Below the pieces are notes generated by a model, which saw nothing but the letters and a program-made list of their open reading frames with translations, searched no databases and was not told where the DNA came from. DNA of 64,000 bases, from assembly GCA_964397995.1 (NCBI GenBank), contig CAYNLG010000010.1, positions 1 to 64,000 of the forward strand, given 5' to 3'. Source of the stretch: CAYNLG01 sp964397995 (GTDB lineage Bacteria; Planctomycetota; Phycisphaerae; FEN-1346). A program made the translations under genes and the position numbers. Shown piece by piece: positions 47,396 through 56,501 of this stretch. The stretch's first letter is position 1; each line of letters starts with the position of its first letter.

Positions 47396-48967
47396 ATGAT
47401 GGACCTGACCGTTTACGATACGACGCTTCGCGACGGCACCCAGGGCGAGGGGGTCAGCCTCTCGCTTCACGATAAGCTCGAGATCGCCGAGCGCCTCGGC
47501 GACCTCGGCGTCCACTACATCGAGGGCGGCTACCCGGTCGCGAACGAGAAGGACGAGGCCTTCTTCCGCGAACTCGCGGCCGTCAACCTCGGGGCCGCAC
47601 GCCCCGTCGCCTTCGGCATGACCCGCCGCAAGGGCACCCCCGCCGAGAAGGACGCCACGCTCCGGGCGCTCCTGGCGGCCGAGACGCCCGCGGTGGCCCT
47701 CGTGGGCAAAAGCTGGGCGTTCCAGGTCACGGAAGTGCTGCGCACCGACCGGGACGAGAACCTGGCGATGATCGCCGACAGCGTGGCTTATCTGAAGGCC
47801 GCCGGCCGCGAGGTCTTCTTTGACGCCGAGCACGTCTTCGACGGGTACGCCGACGACCCGGCCTACGCCCTGGCGACGCTGAAGGCTGCCCGCGACGCCG
47901 GGGCCGACTGGTTGGTTCTCTGCGACACCAACGGCGGCCGCCTGCCGGAGGAGGTGGCCGCGGCGGTCGAGGCCATCGCTCGCGAGGTCGGCGGGTCCCT
48001 CGGCTTCCACGGCCACAACGACACGGGCCTTGCCGTGGCTGCCTCCCTGGCCGCGGTGCGGGCCGGCTGCACCCAGGTCCAGGGCACGATCAACGGCCTG
48101 GGCGAGCGGTGCGGCAACACGGACCTGTGCGTGCTGCTGCCGACGCTGGAACTCAAGCTCGGCCGCGCCTGCCTCGGCCGGGAGAACCTGGCCAAGCTGA
48201 CCGAGGTCTCCCGGTTCGTCTACGAGACCGCCAACATGCTGCTCGTGCCGGGTCAGCCGTACGTGGGGCCGAGCGCGTTCGCCCACAAGGGCGGCATGCA
48301 CGTGGCCGCCGTCCGCCGCGACCGACGCACCTACGAGCACATCGAGCCCGAGGCCGTCGGCAACACCCGGCGCATCCTCGTCAGCGAGCTCTCCGGGCGC
48401 GGCACGATCCTGTCGAAGCTTGTCGGCACGGCCTTCGAGGCCGACCGGGCGCTGCAGGAACGCGTCCTCGGCGAGGTCCAGGCCCGCGAGAACGCCGGCT
48501 ACCAGTACGAGTCTGCCGAGGCCAGCTTCGTGCTGCTGGTGCGGCGGCTGGCGGGCCAGGCGCGGCGGCACTTCGACCTGGACCATTACTCGGTCGCCAT
48601 CAAGAAAGACGACGACCGGCCGCCCGTCACCGAGGCGACCGTCAAGCTGCAGGTCGAAGGCGAGTGGTACCATACCGTGGCCGAGGGGGACGGCCCGGTC
48701 AATGCCCTCGACGGGGCCCTCCGCAAGGCCCTGGTGCCGGTCTACGCGAACCTGGCGGCGATGAGCCTGACGGATTACAAGGTCCGCGTCATCAACTCCG
48801 GTTCCGGCACCGCCGCCGCCGTCCGCGTCATCATCGAATCCACCGACCGCCATCACCACTGGGGCACGGTCGGGGTGTCGGAGAACATCATCGACGCCTC
48901 GTGGCAGGCCCTGGTGGACAGTATCGAGTACAAGCTTACGAAAGACGAAGAGGCCGACCATGCCTGA
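47396..48967 (+). CDS. cimA: (R)-citramalate synthase
   Basis: CimA condenses pyruvate and acetyl-CoA to citramalate, the first step of threonine-independent isoleucine synthesis. The 523-residue protein belongs to the HMGL-like/alpha-IPM synthase fold: DTTLRDGTQGEGVSLSLHDKL at the start (family-specific spacing for the TIGR00977 group), GFHGHNDTG in the metal site, FAHKGGMHVAAV, and a C-terminal regulatory (LeuA dimer) domain. It could be misread as LeuA, but the YIEGGYP segment fits CimA better. It lies behind an Ile/Val leader-peptide attenuator and overlaps valS by eight bases. Confidence 0.9.
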   Translation: MMDLTVYDTTLRDGTQGEGVSLSLHDKLEIAERLGDLGVHYIEGGYPVANEKDEAFFRELAAVNLGAARPVAFGMTRRKGTPAEKDATLRALLAAETPAVALVGKSWAFQVTEVLRTDRDENLAMIADSVAYLKAAGREVFFDAEHVFDGYADDPAYALATLKAARDAGADWLVLCDTNGGRLPEEVAAAVEAIAREVGGSLGFHGHNDTGLAVAASLAAVRAGCTQVQGTINGLGERCGNTDLCVLLPTLELKLGRACLGRENLAKLTEVSRFVYETANMLLVPGQPYVGPSAFAHKGGMHVAAVRRDRRTYEHIEPEAVGNTRRILVSELSGRGTILSKLVGTAFEADRALQERVLGEVQARENAGYQYESAEASFVLLVRRLAGQARRHFDLDHYSVAIKKDDDRPPVTEATVKLQVEGEWYHTVAEGDGPVNALDGALRKALVPVYANLAAMSLTDYKVRVINSGSGTAAAVRVIIESTDRHHHWGTVGVSENIIDASWQALVDSIEYKLTKDEEADHA

Positions 48968-51773
48968 CGACACCCGCGCCACCGAGCCCGATGCCGCGCC
49001 CCTCGCCAAGACCTACGACCCGGCGGCCGTCGAGGACCGCATCTACGAGGCCTGGGAGCAGGGGGGGTACTTCCACCCCGCACCCGACGACCCGTCGCGG
49101 ACCTTCACCATCGTCATCCCCCCGCCCAACGTCACCGATCGGCTCCACTTGGGCCACGCCCTCAACAACACGCTCCAGGACATCCTCGTGCGGTGGCACC
49201 GGATGCGGGGCGAGACAGCCCTCTGGGTGCCCGGGACGGACCATGCGGGCATCGCCACCCAGGCCGTGGTCGAGCGCCGCCTCTTCGAGGAAGAGGGCAG
49301 GACCCGCCACGACGTCGGCCGCGACGCCCTCGTCGAGCGCATCTGGGCGTGGCGGCACCGGAGTGGGGACCTGATCCTCGAACAACTCCGCAAGATCGGC
49401 TGCTCCTGCGACTGGGAGCGCACCCGGTTTACCCTCGACCCGACGCTCGCGCGGGCGGTGCGGCACGTCTTCTTCCGCATGTTCAAGGGCGGTCTGATCT
49501 ACCGCGGCAAGCGGCTCGTCAACTGGGACGTCCATCTTCAGACCGCCGTGGCCGACGACGAGGTCTACCACGAGCAGGTCCAGGGCCACCTCTGGCACAT
49601 CAAGTACCCCGTCGCGGGGGAGGAGGGCCGGTTCCTCAGCGTCGCCACCACGCGCCCCGAGACGATGCTCGGCGACACCGCCGTCGCCGTCCATCCGAAG
49701 GACGAGCGGTACGCCGACCTCGTCGGCAAGACCGTCATCCTGCCCCTGCTGGAGCGCGAAATCCCCGTCATCGCCGACGGGCTGCTTGTCGACCCCGAGT
49801 TCGGCTCCGGCTGCGTCAAGGTGACCCCCGCCCACGACCCGAACGACTACGAAACGGGGCTGCGGCACGACCTCGCACAGATCAACATCCTGACGCCCGA
49901 CGGGCGCATCAATGAGCAGGGCGGCCCGTACGAGGGCCTGGACCGCTTCGAGGCCCGCAGGCGGGTCGTGGCCGACCTGGAGGCGAAGGGGCTGCTGGAT
50001 CGCGTCGAGGACTATACCACCGAGGTCGGCCACTCCGACCGGTCGAAGACCCCGGTCGAGCCGTATCTCTCCGACCAGTGGTTCGTGGCGATGGCCGACC
50101 TGGCGGAGCCGGCACTGGAGGCCGTCCGCGACGGCCGCGTCCGCTTCCACCCCGACCGCTACGGCCGCACCTACCTCGACTGGCTCGGCCAGAAGCGCGA
50201 CTGGTGCATCAGTCGCCAGCTCTGGTGGGGCCACCAGATTCCCATCTGGCACGCCGCCACGTGCACCGCGGCCGACCTGGAGGCGGCCTTCGGCGGCCGC
50301 GACGACGTCGCCTGGCGCGAGGATGAGATCCGCGGCGGGTTCCTCGTCTGCGCCCGCGAAGAGGACCTCGCCCCGGACGCCGTGCCCGGCCACGCCCTGG
50401 AGCAGGACCCGGACGTGCTGGACACGTGGTTCTCAAGCGCCCTCTGGCCCTTCTCGACCCTCGGGTGGCCCGAGCGGACGCCGGACCTGGAGGCCTTCTA
50501 TCCGACCGACGTCCTCGTGACCGCCCGCGAGATCATCACCCTGTGGGTCGCCCGAATGGTGATGATGGGCCTCTACAGCCTCGGCGAGGTCCCGTTCACC
50601 GACGTCTACATCCACGCCATGATCCAGGACGGCGAGGGCCGCCCGATGAAGAAGTCCCTCGGCAACGGCGTGGACCCGCTGGACGTGGTCCACACGCACG
50701 GGGCGGATGCCCTGCGGTTCACGCTTGCCTGGATGACCACCGAGACGCAGGACGTGCGGATGCCGGTCGAGACCGACACGGAGACCGGCCGCAACACCTC
50801 GCCGCGCTTCGACATGGGCCGCAACTTCTGCAACAAGCTCTGGAACGCCGCCCGGTTCGCCCTGATGAATCTGGAAGGCGCCGCCGAGGCGGAGTTCGAT
50901 CCGGACGCCCTCCGCCTGGAGGACCGGTGGATCCTCGCGCGGACGGAGCGGACCCGCGAGGCCGTCGAGCGCGAACTCGGCGCGTTCCACTTCCAGCTCA
51001 GCCTGACCGCCCTCTACGACTTTTTCTGGCACGACCTCTGCGACTGGTACCTGGAGGCGGTGAAGCGGCGAATGGACGACCCGGCGGCGCGGCCGACGGC
51101 GCAGCGCGTGCTGGCGCTGGTGCTCGACCGGTCGCTCCGGATGCTCCACCCGTACGTGCCGTACGTCACGGAGGCCGTGTGGGAAAGCGTGGCCGCGGCC
51201 GTCCCGGACCGGAGCCTTCCGGGGCTGGCCGAGGCGCCGGCGGCTGACCGGCTGATTGCCGCACGCTGGCCCGCCCCCGCCCCCGCCATGGCCGATACCG
51301 AGGCCGAAGCCGCCTTCGAGCTTGTGAGCGAGGTGGTGCGCGGCGTGCGGAACGTCCGGAGCAAGATGAACATCCCGCCGGGGCAGGCCCTGACGGCCAT
51401 CGTCCGCATCGGCCCCGAGCAGGCGGCCGTGTTGGAGGCGGCGGCCGACCTCGTCCGGCACCTCGCCGGCGTGGACACCCTCGAGGCCCGTCCCGAGGCC
51501 GCCAAGCCCGACCAGGCCGCCACCGAGGTCATCGCCGGCGCCGAGGTCTACGTCCCGCTGGCCGGCCTGATCGACCTGGACGCCGAGCGCGAGCGGCTCG
51601 GGAAGCGCATCGCGAAAGAGCGCCAGTTCCTCGCGGGCCTCGAGAAGAAGCTCTCGAACGAGGGCTTTACCAGCAAGGCCCCCGCCGAGGTCGTCGAGCG
51701 CGAACGCGCCCGCGCCGAGGAGACCCGCGAGACCCTCGCGGCCCTCGAGAAGAACCTGGCCGACCTCGGGTAG
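48960..51773 (+). CDS. valS: Valyl-tRNA synthetase
   Basis: It charges tRNA-Val and edits misactivated threonine. The 937-residue class I enzyme has the HIGH motif as RLHLGHAL (H63-x-G-H66) after PPPNVT, the editing domain with TTRPETMLGDTAVAVHP, the KMSKS-equivalent MKKSLGN near residues 563-569 and a C-terminal anticodon-binding helical region ending in a coiled-coil arm. Substitutions within HIGH and KMSKS are conservative. It overlaps cimA by eight bases, so both are under the same attenuator: charged and uncharged branched-chain tRNAs would tune the synthetase as well as the pathway. Confidence 0.95.
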   Translation: MPDDTRATEPDAAPLAKTYDPAAVEDRIYEAWEQGGYFHPAPDDPSRTFTIVIPPPNVTDRLHLGHALNNTLQDILVRWHRMRGETALWVPGTDHAGIATQAVVERRLFEEEGRTRHDVGRDALVERIWAWRHRSGDLILEQLRKIGCSCDWERTRFTLDPTLARAVRHVFFRMFKGGLIYRGKRLVNWDVHLQTAVADDEVYHEQVQGHLWHIKYPVAGEEGRFLSVATTRPETMLGDTAVAVHPKDERYADLVGKTVILPLLEREIPVIADGLLVDPEFGSGCVKVTPAHDPNDYETGLRHDLAQINILTPDGRINEQGGPYEGLDRFEARRRVVADLEAKGLLDRVEDYTTEVGHSDRSKTPVEPYLSDQWFVAMADLAEPALEAVRDGRVRFHPDRYGRTYLDWLGQKRDWCISRQLWWGHQIPIWHAATCTAADLEAAFGGRDDVAWREDEIRGGFLVCAREEDLAPDAVPGHALEQDPDVLDTWFSSALWPFSTLGWPERTPDLEAFYPTDVLVTAREIITLWVARMVMMGLYSLGEVPFTDVYIHAMIQDGEGRPMKKSLGNGVDPLDVVHTHGADALRFTLAWMTTETQDVRMPVETDTETGRNTSPRFDMGRNFCNKLWNAARFALMNLEGAAEAEFDPDALRLEDRWILARTERTREAVERELGAFHFQLSLTALYDFFWHDLCDWYLEAVKRRMDDPAARPTAQRVLALVLDRSLRMLHPYVPYVTEAVWESVAAAVPDRSLPGLAEAPAADRLIAARWPAPAPAMADTEAEAAFELVSEVVRGVRNVRSKMNIPPGQALTAIVRIGPEQAAVLEAAADLVRHLAGVDTLEARPEAAKPDQAATEVIAGAEVYVPLAGLIDLDAERERLGKRIAKERQFLAGLEKKLSNEGFTSKAPAEVVERERARAEETRETLAALEKNLADLG

Positions 51774-51818
51774 CCGCGCGCCCTCGCCCGGCCCGAGCCC
51801 GCTTTGTACGCACGGGGT

Positions 51819-51847
51819 TTGCCCCGCGGCCGGCGGGCCGGTACAAT
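51819..51847 (+). promoter_or_regulatory. Promoter of the DUF151-TIGR03790 unit
   Basis: TTGCCC (51819-51824) and TACAAT (51842-51847) are 17 bases apart, 30 bases before the ATG. Confidence 0.6.
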
Positions 51848-51877
51848 GCGCGTGGACCGGGGCAAACGGGAGTCTCC

Positions 51878-52306
51878 ATGGAAGTCCGGTGCGAACTCGT
51901 CCGCATCATGATCACCGAGACGACCGACCACCAGGTGATCGTCCTGAAAGAGTCGGACGGCCCCCGGGCGTTCCCCATCCTGATCGGTTTCTTCGAGGCG
52001 GCCGCCATCGACCGCCGGCTCAAGCACAAGGTCCTGCCGCGCCCCATGACGCACGACCTGCTGGCCGGCGTCATCACGGCGATGGGCGGGGAGCTCTCGC
52101 GGGTGGTCGTGACCGACCTGCGGGACCACACGTTCATCGCGGACCTCGTGATCCAACGCGACGGCGAGGAGATATGCGTCGACGCCCGCACCAGCGACGC
52201 CGTCGCCTTGGCGGTGGCCAACGACACGCCCATCTACGTTGAGGAGCACGTCTTGGACATCGTGGCGGGGGAAGCACCGTCGCCCCCCCCCGAGGCCGAG
52301 TCCTGA
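51878..52306 (+). CDS. Bifunctional nuclease family protein (DUF151)
   Basis: The 142-residue protein matches the DUF151/BFN family (PF02577): a compact domain with HQVIVLKE, the conserved FPILIGFFEAAAI loop and the RTSDAVALAV segment. Plant BFN members show RNase and DNase activity; the bacterial ones, common in planctomycetes, actinobacteria and Thermotoga, have no settled role. A short Pro/Glu tail ends the protein. It overlaps the next start by one base (TGATG). Confidence 0.9.
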   Translation: MEVRCELVRIMITETTDHQVIVLKESDGPRAFPILIGFFEAAAIDRRLKHKVLPRPMTHDLLAGVITAMGGELSRVVVTDLRDHTFIADLVIQRDGEEICVDARTSDAVALAVANDTPIYVEEHVLDIVAGEAPSPPPEAES

Positions 52307-53469
52307 TGCCCCGGAGGACCGGTTCCCGCATGCGCCATCCCCTGCTGACCGCGCTCTCGCTCGCCGCGCTGCTTGCCGCCGCGCCGCCCGCCCGGGCCGC
52401 GCACCCCGAGGCCGACCGGACACTCGTCCTCGCCAATAGGACGGTGCCCGCCGGCGTCAAGGTCGCGCGGCACTACATGGCGGCGCGCGGCATTCCGGAG
52501 GAGAACCTGCTTCTCGTGACCGCCCCGGCGGCCGCCGAGATCGACCGCGACGTCTTCGAGGCGGCCATCCGCGAGCCGTTCCGGGCGTTCCTTGCCCGCT
52601 GGGAGGGCCGGCTGGAGGTCCGCCTGCCCGACGGTACCCTTGGCCTGGAGGTCGAGCGGCGGCGGGCCAAGTACCTTGTCCCCGTCTTCGGCGTGCCCAT
52701 CAAGGTCAAGGGCTACGAGGACGTGGCCACCATGTACATGTCGCGCGCGGCCGCCGTCGATTCGGAACTTGCCCTCGCCCCGGGCCCGAACCACGACTTG
52801 GTCGGGCCGCTGCCGAACCCCTACTTCGGGGCGGACGCCCCCTTCGGCGCCCCCCTGGACGACCGGATGATCCTGGTGACGCGCCTGGACGGGCCGAGCG
52901 CGGCCATCGCGGCGCGGCTCGTGGACGACGCCGTCTGGGCCGAAGCGCACGGCCTCAAGGGCCGGGCCTACGTCGACACGCGGAGCATCACCGACCCCGG
53001 CTACGTCGTCGGCGACGCCTGGCTCCGCCACGCCGCCCGCATGCTCAGCCGCGCGGGGTTCCCGACGGAGGTGGACACGCGGCCGGAAGTGCTGCCCCTC
53101 GCGCACCCGATGCCCGACTGTGCGGTCTACCTCGGGTGGTACCATCACACGGCTGTGGGGCCGATGACGAAGCCCGATTTCCGCTTCGTCCGCGGGGCCA
53201 TCGCCTATCACCTGCAGAGCTTCACGGGGGCGGCCATCCGCGACCCGAACAGCCACTGGGTCGGCCCGCTCCTCGTCCACGGGGCCTGCGCGACCGCCGG
53301 GGCCGTCTACGAGCCGTTCCTCTCCGGCACGCCCAACGTGGACGTGCTCATCCACCGGCTGCTGCGCGGCTACTCGTGGGGCGAGGCCACGCACATGGCC
53401 CAGTCGCAGCTCTCGTGGCAGATGTGCTTCATCGGCGACCCGCTCTACCGGCCGTTCGGCCGCAGGTAG
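52306..53469 (+). CDS. TIGR03790 family secreted protein
   Basis: The 387-residue protein begins with a signal peptide (from the ATG at 52306 or, better placed for a signal sequence, at 52330) and matches TIGR03790, a planctomycete/verrucomicrobial family of unknown function. Landmarks are TLVLANRTVPAGVKVARHYMAARGIP, YLVPVFGVPIKV, then GYSWGEATHMAQ and the end FIGDPLYRPFG, which recalls the closing segment of C25/gingipain-like caspase-fold proteases. No clear catalytic Cys-His dyad could be assigned. Coupled to the DUF151 gene by TGATG. Confidence 0.75.
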   Translation: MPRRTGSRMRHPLLTALSLAALLAAAPPARAAHPEADRTLVLANRTVPAGVKVARHYMAARGIPEENLLLVTAPAAAEIDRDVFEAAIREPFRAFLARWEGRLEVRLPDGTLGLEVERRRAKYLVPVFGVPIKVKGYEDVATMYMSRAAAVDSELALAPGPNHDLVGPLPNPYFGADAPFGAPLDDRMILVTRLDGPSAAIAARLVDDAVWAEAHGLKGRAYVDTRSITDPGYVVGDAWLRHAARMLSRAGFPTEVDTRPEVLPLAHPMPDCAVYLGWYHHTAVGPMTKPDFRFVRGAIAYHLQSFTGAAIRDPNSHWVGPLLVHGACATAGAVYEPFLSGTPNVDVLIHRLLRGYSWGEATHMAQSQLSWQMCFIGDPLYRPFGRR

Positions 53470-53480
53470 CGGCGAGCCAC

Positions 53481-54521
53481 TCAGAACAGGTCGCCGCCCC
53501 CGGCCGCCCCGTCCTTCGACTTCGGCAGAGGCGCCCCGAGGTGGCTGAACGCCGCCGCCGTCGCCATCCGCCCTTGCCGCGTCCGGCCGATGAAGCCGAT
53601 CTTCAGGAGGTAAGGCTCCACCATGTCGACCAGTGTGTCGACCTCTTCGTTCAGCGTGGCCGCCAGCGTCTCGATGCCCGCCGGGCCGCCCCCGTAAATC
53701 TCGATCAGCGTCTTCAGGAACGTCCGGTCGAGTTCGTCCAGACCGCGGTCGTCCACCGCCTCCATCTTGAGGCCGTCGCGGGCGAGGTCGGCGGTCAGGC
53801 GCCCGTCGCCCCGGACTTGGGCGTAGTCCCGGACGCGCCGCATCAGGCGGATGCAGACGCGCGGCGTGCCGCGGCTTCGGCGGGCAACTTCCCCCAGGGC
53901 CTCGTCCTCGGCCTCCACCTCCAGCAGGTCCGCGCACCGCCGTGCGATCTTCAGCAGGTCCTCTTCCGGGTAGAACTCGAAGTGGTGGAAGATGCCGAAC
54001 CGCTCGCGCAGCGGCGCCGACAGGAACCCCGCCCGCGTCGTCGCGCCGATGAGCGTGAACGGCGGCAGCGGCACGTTGATCGTCCGGGCGAACGACCCCC
54101 GGTCCACCGTGATGTCGATCCGGAACTCCTCCATCGCCGGGTAGATGAATTCCTCGACCACGGCCCCGAGGCGGTGGATTTCGTCGATGAACAGGACGTC
54201 GCCCGGCTGGAGGTTCGTCAGGATGCCCACCAGGTCCGCCGGCCGCGTCAGCGCCGGACCGCTCGTCGTCTTGATGCCCGCGCCCATCTCGGCCGCCACC
54301 ACGTGGGCGAGCGTCGTCTTGCCCAGCCCCGGCGGGCCGTGAAAGAGCACGTGCTCCAGCGGCTCCTCGCGGCCCCGGGCCGCCTGGATGGCGATCGAGA
54401 GCTTTTCCAGCAGGGCCCCCTGGCCGATGACGTCGTCCAGGCGCTCCGGCCGGAGCGTCCACGAGAAGCCCTCTTCTTCCGGGCCGGCGCTTTCCGGGCT
54501 GACGATTCGCTCGCGGGCCAT
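53481..54521 (-). CDS. ruvB: Holliday junction branch migration helicase RuvB
   Basis: The 346-residue AAA+ protein drives branch migration as two hexameric rings on RuvA. It has Walker A GPPGLGKT (62-69), Walker B with DEIH (113-116), the sensor I ATTRAG and an Arg finger region SRGTPR, plus a C-terminal winged-helix domain. Length is typical. It follows ruvA and ruvC in one minus-strand array, separated by 49 bases from ruvA. Confidence 0.97.
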   Translation of the reverse strand: MARERIVSPESAGPEEEGFSWTLRPERLDDVIGQGALLEKLSIAIQAARGREEPLEHVLFHGPPGLGKTTLAHVVAAEMGAGIKTTSGPALTRPADLVGILTNLQPGDVLFIDEIHRLGAVVEEFIYPAMEEFRIDITVDRGSFARTINVPLPPFTLIGATTRAGFLSAPLRERFGIFHHFEFYPEEDLLKIARRCADLLEVEAEDEALGEVARRSRGTPRVCIRLMRRVRDYAQVRGDGRLTADLARDGLKMEAVDDRGLDELDRTFLKTLIEIYGGGPAGIETLAATLNEEVDTLVDMVEPYLLKIGFIGRTRQGRMATAAAFSHLGAPLPKSKDGAAGGGDLF

Positions 54522-54570
54522 CTCGGGCTGACTGCTCCTTCCCCGTGCCCGGGGTCCTGGTCGGTCCGGC

Positions 54571-55197
54571 TCATCCCTCGGCCGGGGTGGCTCCCTGGTG
54601 GAACGCCTCGCGGACGAGGGCCTCGACGGGGGCCTCGGCGCCCAGCCGCTGCAGGGCCGCGTCGACCCGCTCGCTCGCCTCCGGCCGCGCCAGGCCCAGC
54701 TGCACGAGCACGTCCACGGCCTCGCGTTTCGACTCCGGCTCCTCGGACCGCGCCGGGCCTTCGCCCGCCAAGGCGAACTCGTCCAGCTTGCCGCACAGTT
54801 CGGCGATGATCTTGTCGGCGGTGCGGCGGCCGAGGCCGGGCAGACCCGTCAGGGTCTTGGCGTCGCGGGCCTCGATGGCCTGGGCGATCCGCCCCACCGG
54901 CAGCGCCAGGCTCCGCAGGCCCTTCGCCACGCCGATGCCCTGGACGCTCACGTACCGCTCGAAGAACCGCCGGTCCGTCTGGCTGAGGAAACCGACGAGG
55001 CGCGGCACCATCTGGCCGTAGGCCGGGTTGCCGTCGAGGTACTCCAGCGTGTGCAGCGTCACCTTCTGGCCCGGCCGGCCGCGCAACTCGTCCGCCGTGA
55101 CCGGGGCGACGAGCACCTCGTACGCCACCGGCCCGGCCGCCACGACGACGCGGTCGTCGCGGACCTCGAGCAGGTCGCCGGTCACGCGGGCGATCAT
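54571..55197 (-). CDS. ruvA: Holliday junction DNA helicase subunit RuvA
   Basis: The 208-residue protein tetramerises and holds the four-way junction flat. It has the N-terminal OB-fold (MIARVTGDLLEVRDD), a central pair of helix-hairpin-helix motifs with VQGIGVAKGLR and LPGLGRRTADKII, and a C-terminal helical domain that binds RuvB. The ATG overlaps the ruvC stop by ATGA, giving coupled translation of resolvase and junction-binding subunit. Confidence 0.95.
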   Translation of the reverse strand: MIARVTGDLLEVRDDRVVVAAGPVAYEVLVAPVTADELRGRPGQKVTLHTLEYLDGNPAYGQMVPRLVGFLSQTDRRFFERYVSVQGIGVAKGLRSLALPVGRIAQAIEARDAKTLTGLPGLGRRTADKIIAELCGKLDEFALAGEGPARSEEPESKREAVDVLVQLGLARPEASERVDAALQRLGAEAPVEALVREAFHQGATPAEG

Positions 55198-55685
55198 CGC
55201 GTTACCCCCGCGCGTTGGGTGCGATGGGCGTGACAAAGAGCGACGGCCAGGGCGTCGGCTACGTCGGCCGGCTCTGGCAGGACCGCCAGGCCCAGCGTGC
55301 TCTGGATCGCCCGCTGCATCTGGAGTTTCGAGGCGTGCCCCGCACCGACAAGGCTCTTCTTGATGCGGGTCGCGTTGTAGCTGACCACCGGAACGCCCGC
55401 CTCGGCCATCGCCAGGAAGATGACGCCCCGCGCGTGGCCCATCAGGATGGCCGTCCGCGGGTGCTTGTAGTGGGCGTAGAGCTGCTCGACCGCGGCCGCG
55501 TCGGGGTGGAACTCGTCCAGGACCGACCGCAGGCCCTCGTGGAGTTCGGCGAGGCGCCGTTCGAGCGCGGCCGAGGCGTCGGTCCGGATGACGCCGGCCT
55601 CGACGGCGCGGGGCTCGCGCCCGGCGACGTCGACAAGGCCGTAGCCGGTCCGCTGGAGGCCGGGATCAATGCCGAGGATGCGCAC
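55194..55685 (-). CDS. ruvC: Holliday junction resolvase RuvC
   Basis: The 163-residue endonuclease nicks opposite strands of a Holliday junction. The RNase H-fold active site has D7 in GIDPG, the Glu in AAVEQLY, and a C-terminal DVADALAVALCHAH with the last Asp. The GTG start follows GAAGGAAG. Being first in ruvC-ruvA-ruvB, it probably carries the promoter region; no LexA-like operator was recognised upstream. Confidence 0.96.
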   Translation of the reverse strand: MRILGIDPGLQRTGYGLVDVAGREPRAVEAGVIRTDASAALERRLAELHEGLRSVLDEFHPDAAAVEQLYAHYKHPRTAILMGHARGVIFLAMAEAGVPVVSYNATRIKKSLVGAGHASKLQMQRAIQSTLGLAVLPEPADVADALAVALCHAHRTQRAGVTR

Positions 55686-55723
55686 ACGCTTCCTTCAAGA
55701 CTGGATGCCAAGTTGAGATCTGC

Positions 55724-56005
55724 CTAGGCGACACGGAGCATCTCGCCTTCCTGATTCAGATACGCGGTGAACGGGCCCTCCTCGTCCAGGTCTACCAAGT
55801 CTACGGGCCGATGCAGGACGCGGGACGCCTTGCCCATGGCCTCGAGGTAGCGCCCGGGCGGTAGCCCCGCGACGGCGATGTCCACGTCGGATTCGTCCCG
55901 CAGTTCGCCGAACGCCGCCGACCCGAAGACGTACACCTCCCGTGACCCGGCGGCCTTCATCGCTGCCGCGGCCCGTTCGTTCCGCTCTCTCAGGTCGTCG
56001 GTCAT
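55724..56005 (-). CDS. MNT-type nucleotidyltransferase (antitoxin-like), second copy
   Basis: The 93-residue protein is a minimal nucleotidyltransferase with the family signature GSAAFGELRDESDVDIAV (GS-x10-DxD). MNT proteins pair with HEPN/HepT partners and AMPylate them. Its first 42 codons are 97 percent identical at the DNA level to those of the other MNT gene at 56491-56772, whereas the C-terminal half has diverged, so it probably arose by a recent duplication or gene conversion. It lies 31 bases downstream of the HepT-like gene. Confidence 0.85.
   Translation of the reverse strand: MTDDLRERNERAAAAMKAAGSREVYVFGSAAFGELRDESDVDIAVAGLPPGRYLEAMGKASRVLHRPVDLVDLDEEGPFTAYLNQEGEMLRVA
55881..56005 (-). 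repeat. 125-bp direct repeat, copy A (MNT 5' end)
   Basis: It is identical to 56648-56772 except for about four substitutions and ends at the ATG in both copies. Flanking sequence is unrelated. Confidence 0.9.
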
Positions 56006-56036
56006 GGTTTGGTCTCCTGTGGCCGTCGGCTCGCGG

Positions 56037-56501
56037 TCAGCTCTGGCCTTCCACCCACGCAACGAACTCGGTCAGGTCCTCGCGGACGTGTCGCCACACT
56101 CCCTCGCAGTCCGCGACCAGATCGGCCATCTTCTCCCAGTGGAGTTCGTAGCCGTAGGCTTGCCGGAACACGTGCCGGAACCCCAGGTAGCTGCGCAGGT
56201 CTCGCCGTGTGCTTTCCGAGATAACCGCCGGTCGGGGCGGTACCGGCTTCGCCATCGTGTCGAGCAAGTCCCGATGCCAAGCGGCTCCGCTTGGCAAACC
56301 GCCGTCGCACTCCCTGGCGATGCGCTTGAACACGTTCTCGATTCCCGTGTACAGCGAGTGCAGGAGAATGGCCAGCGATGACCGCACGCCTCGGTTGGGC
56401 GGCCCGGCAATGGCCTGTTGGATGTCCGTATGGTATTCCTCGAAGAGGCGCTCGATCTGCTCCAGCTCGATCCGGATTTGGTTGGGCAGTTCAGGCGACA
56501 C
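56037..56501 (-). CDS. HepT-like HEPN protein with His-to-Gln change
   Basis: The 154-residue all-helical protein matches HepT-type HEPN proteins, partners of MNT antitoxins. The RNase motif RX4HXY should fall at SYLGFRHVFRQAYGYEL; here R109 is followed at the His position by Q114 and then Y116, so the catalytic His looks lost while the AMPylation-target Tyr region is retained. It may be an inactive toxin or depend on a different acceptor. The GTG start overlaps the first MNT gene by 11 bases. Confidence 0.75.
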   Translation of the reverse strand: MSPELPNQIRIELEQIERLFEEYHTDIQQAIAGPPNRGVRSSLAILLHSLYTGIENVFKRIARECDGGLPSGAAWHRDLLDTMAKPVPPRPAVISESTRRDLRSYLGFRHVFRQAYGYELHWEKMADLVADCEGVWRHVREDLTEFVAWVEGQS

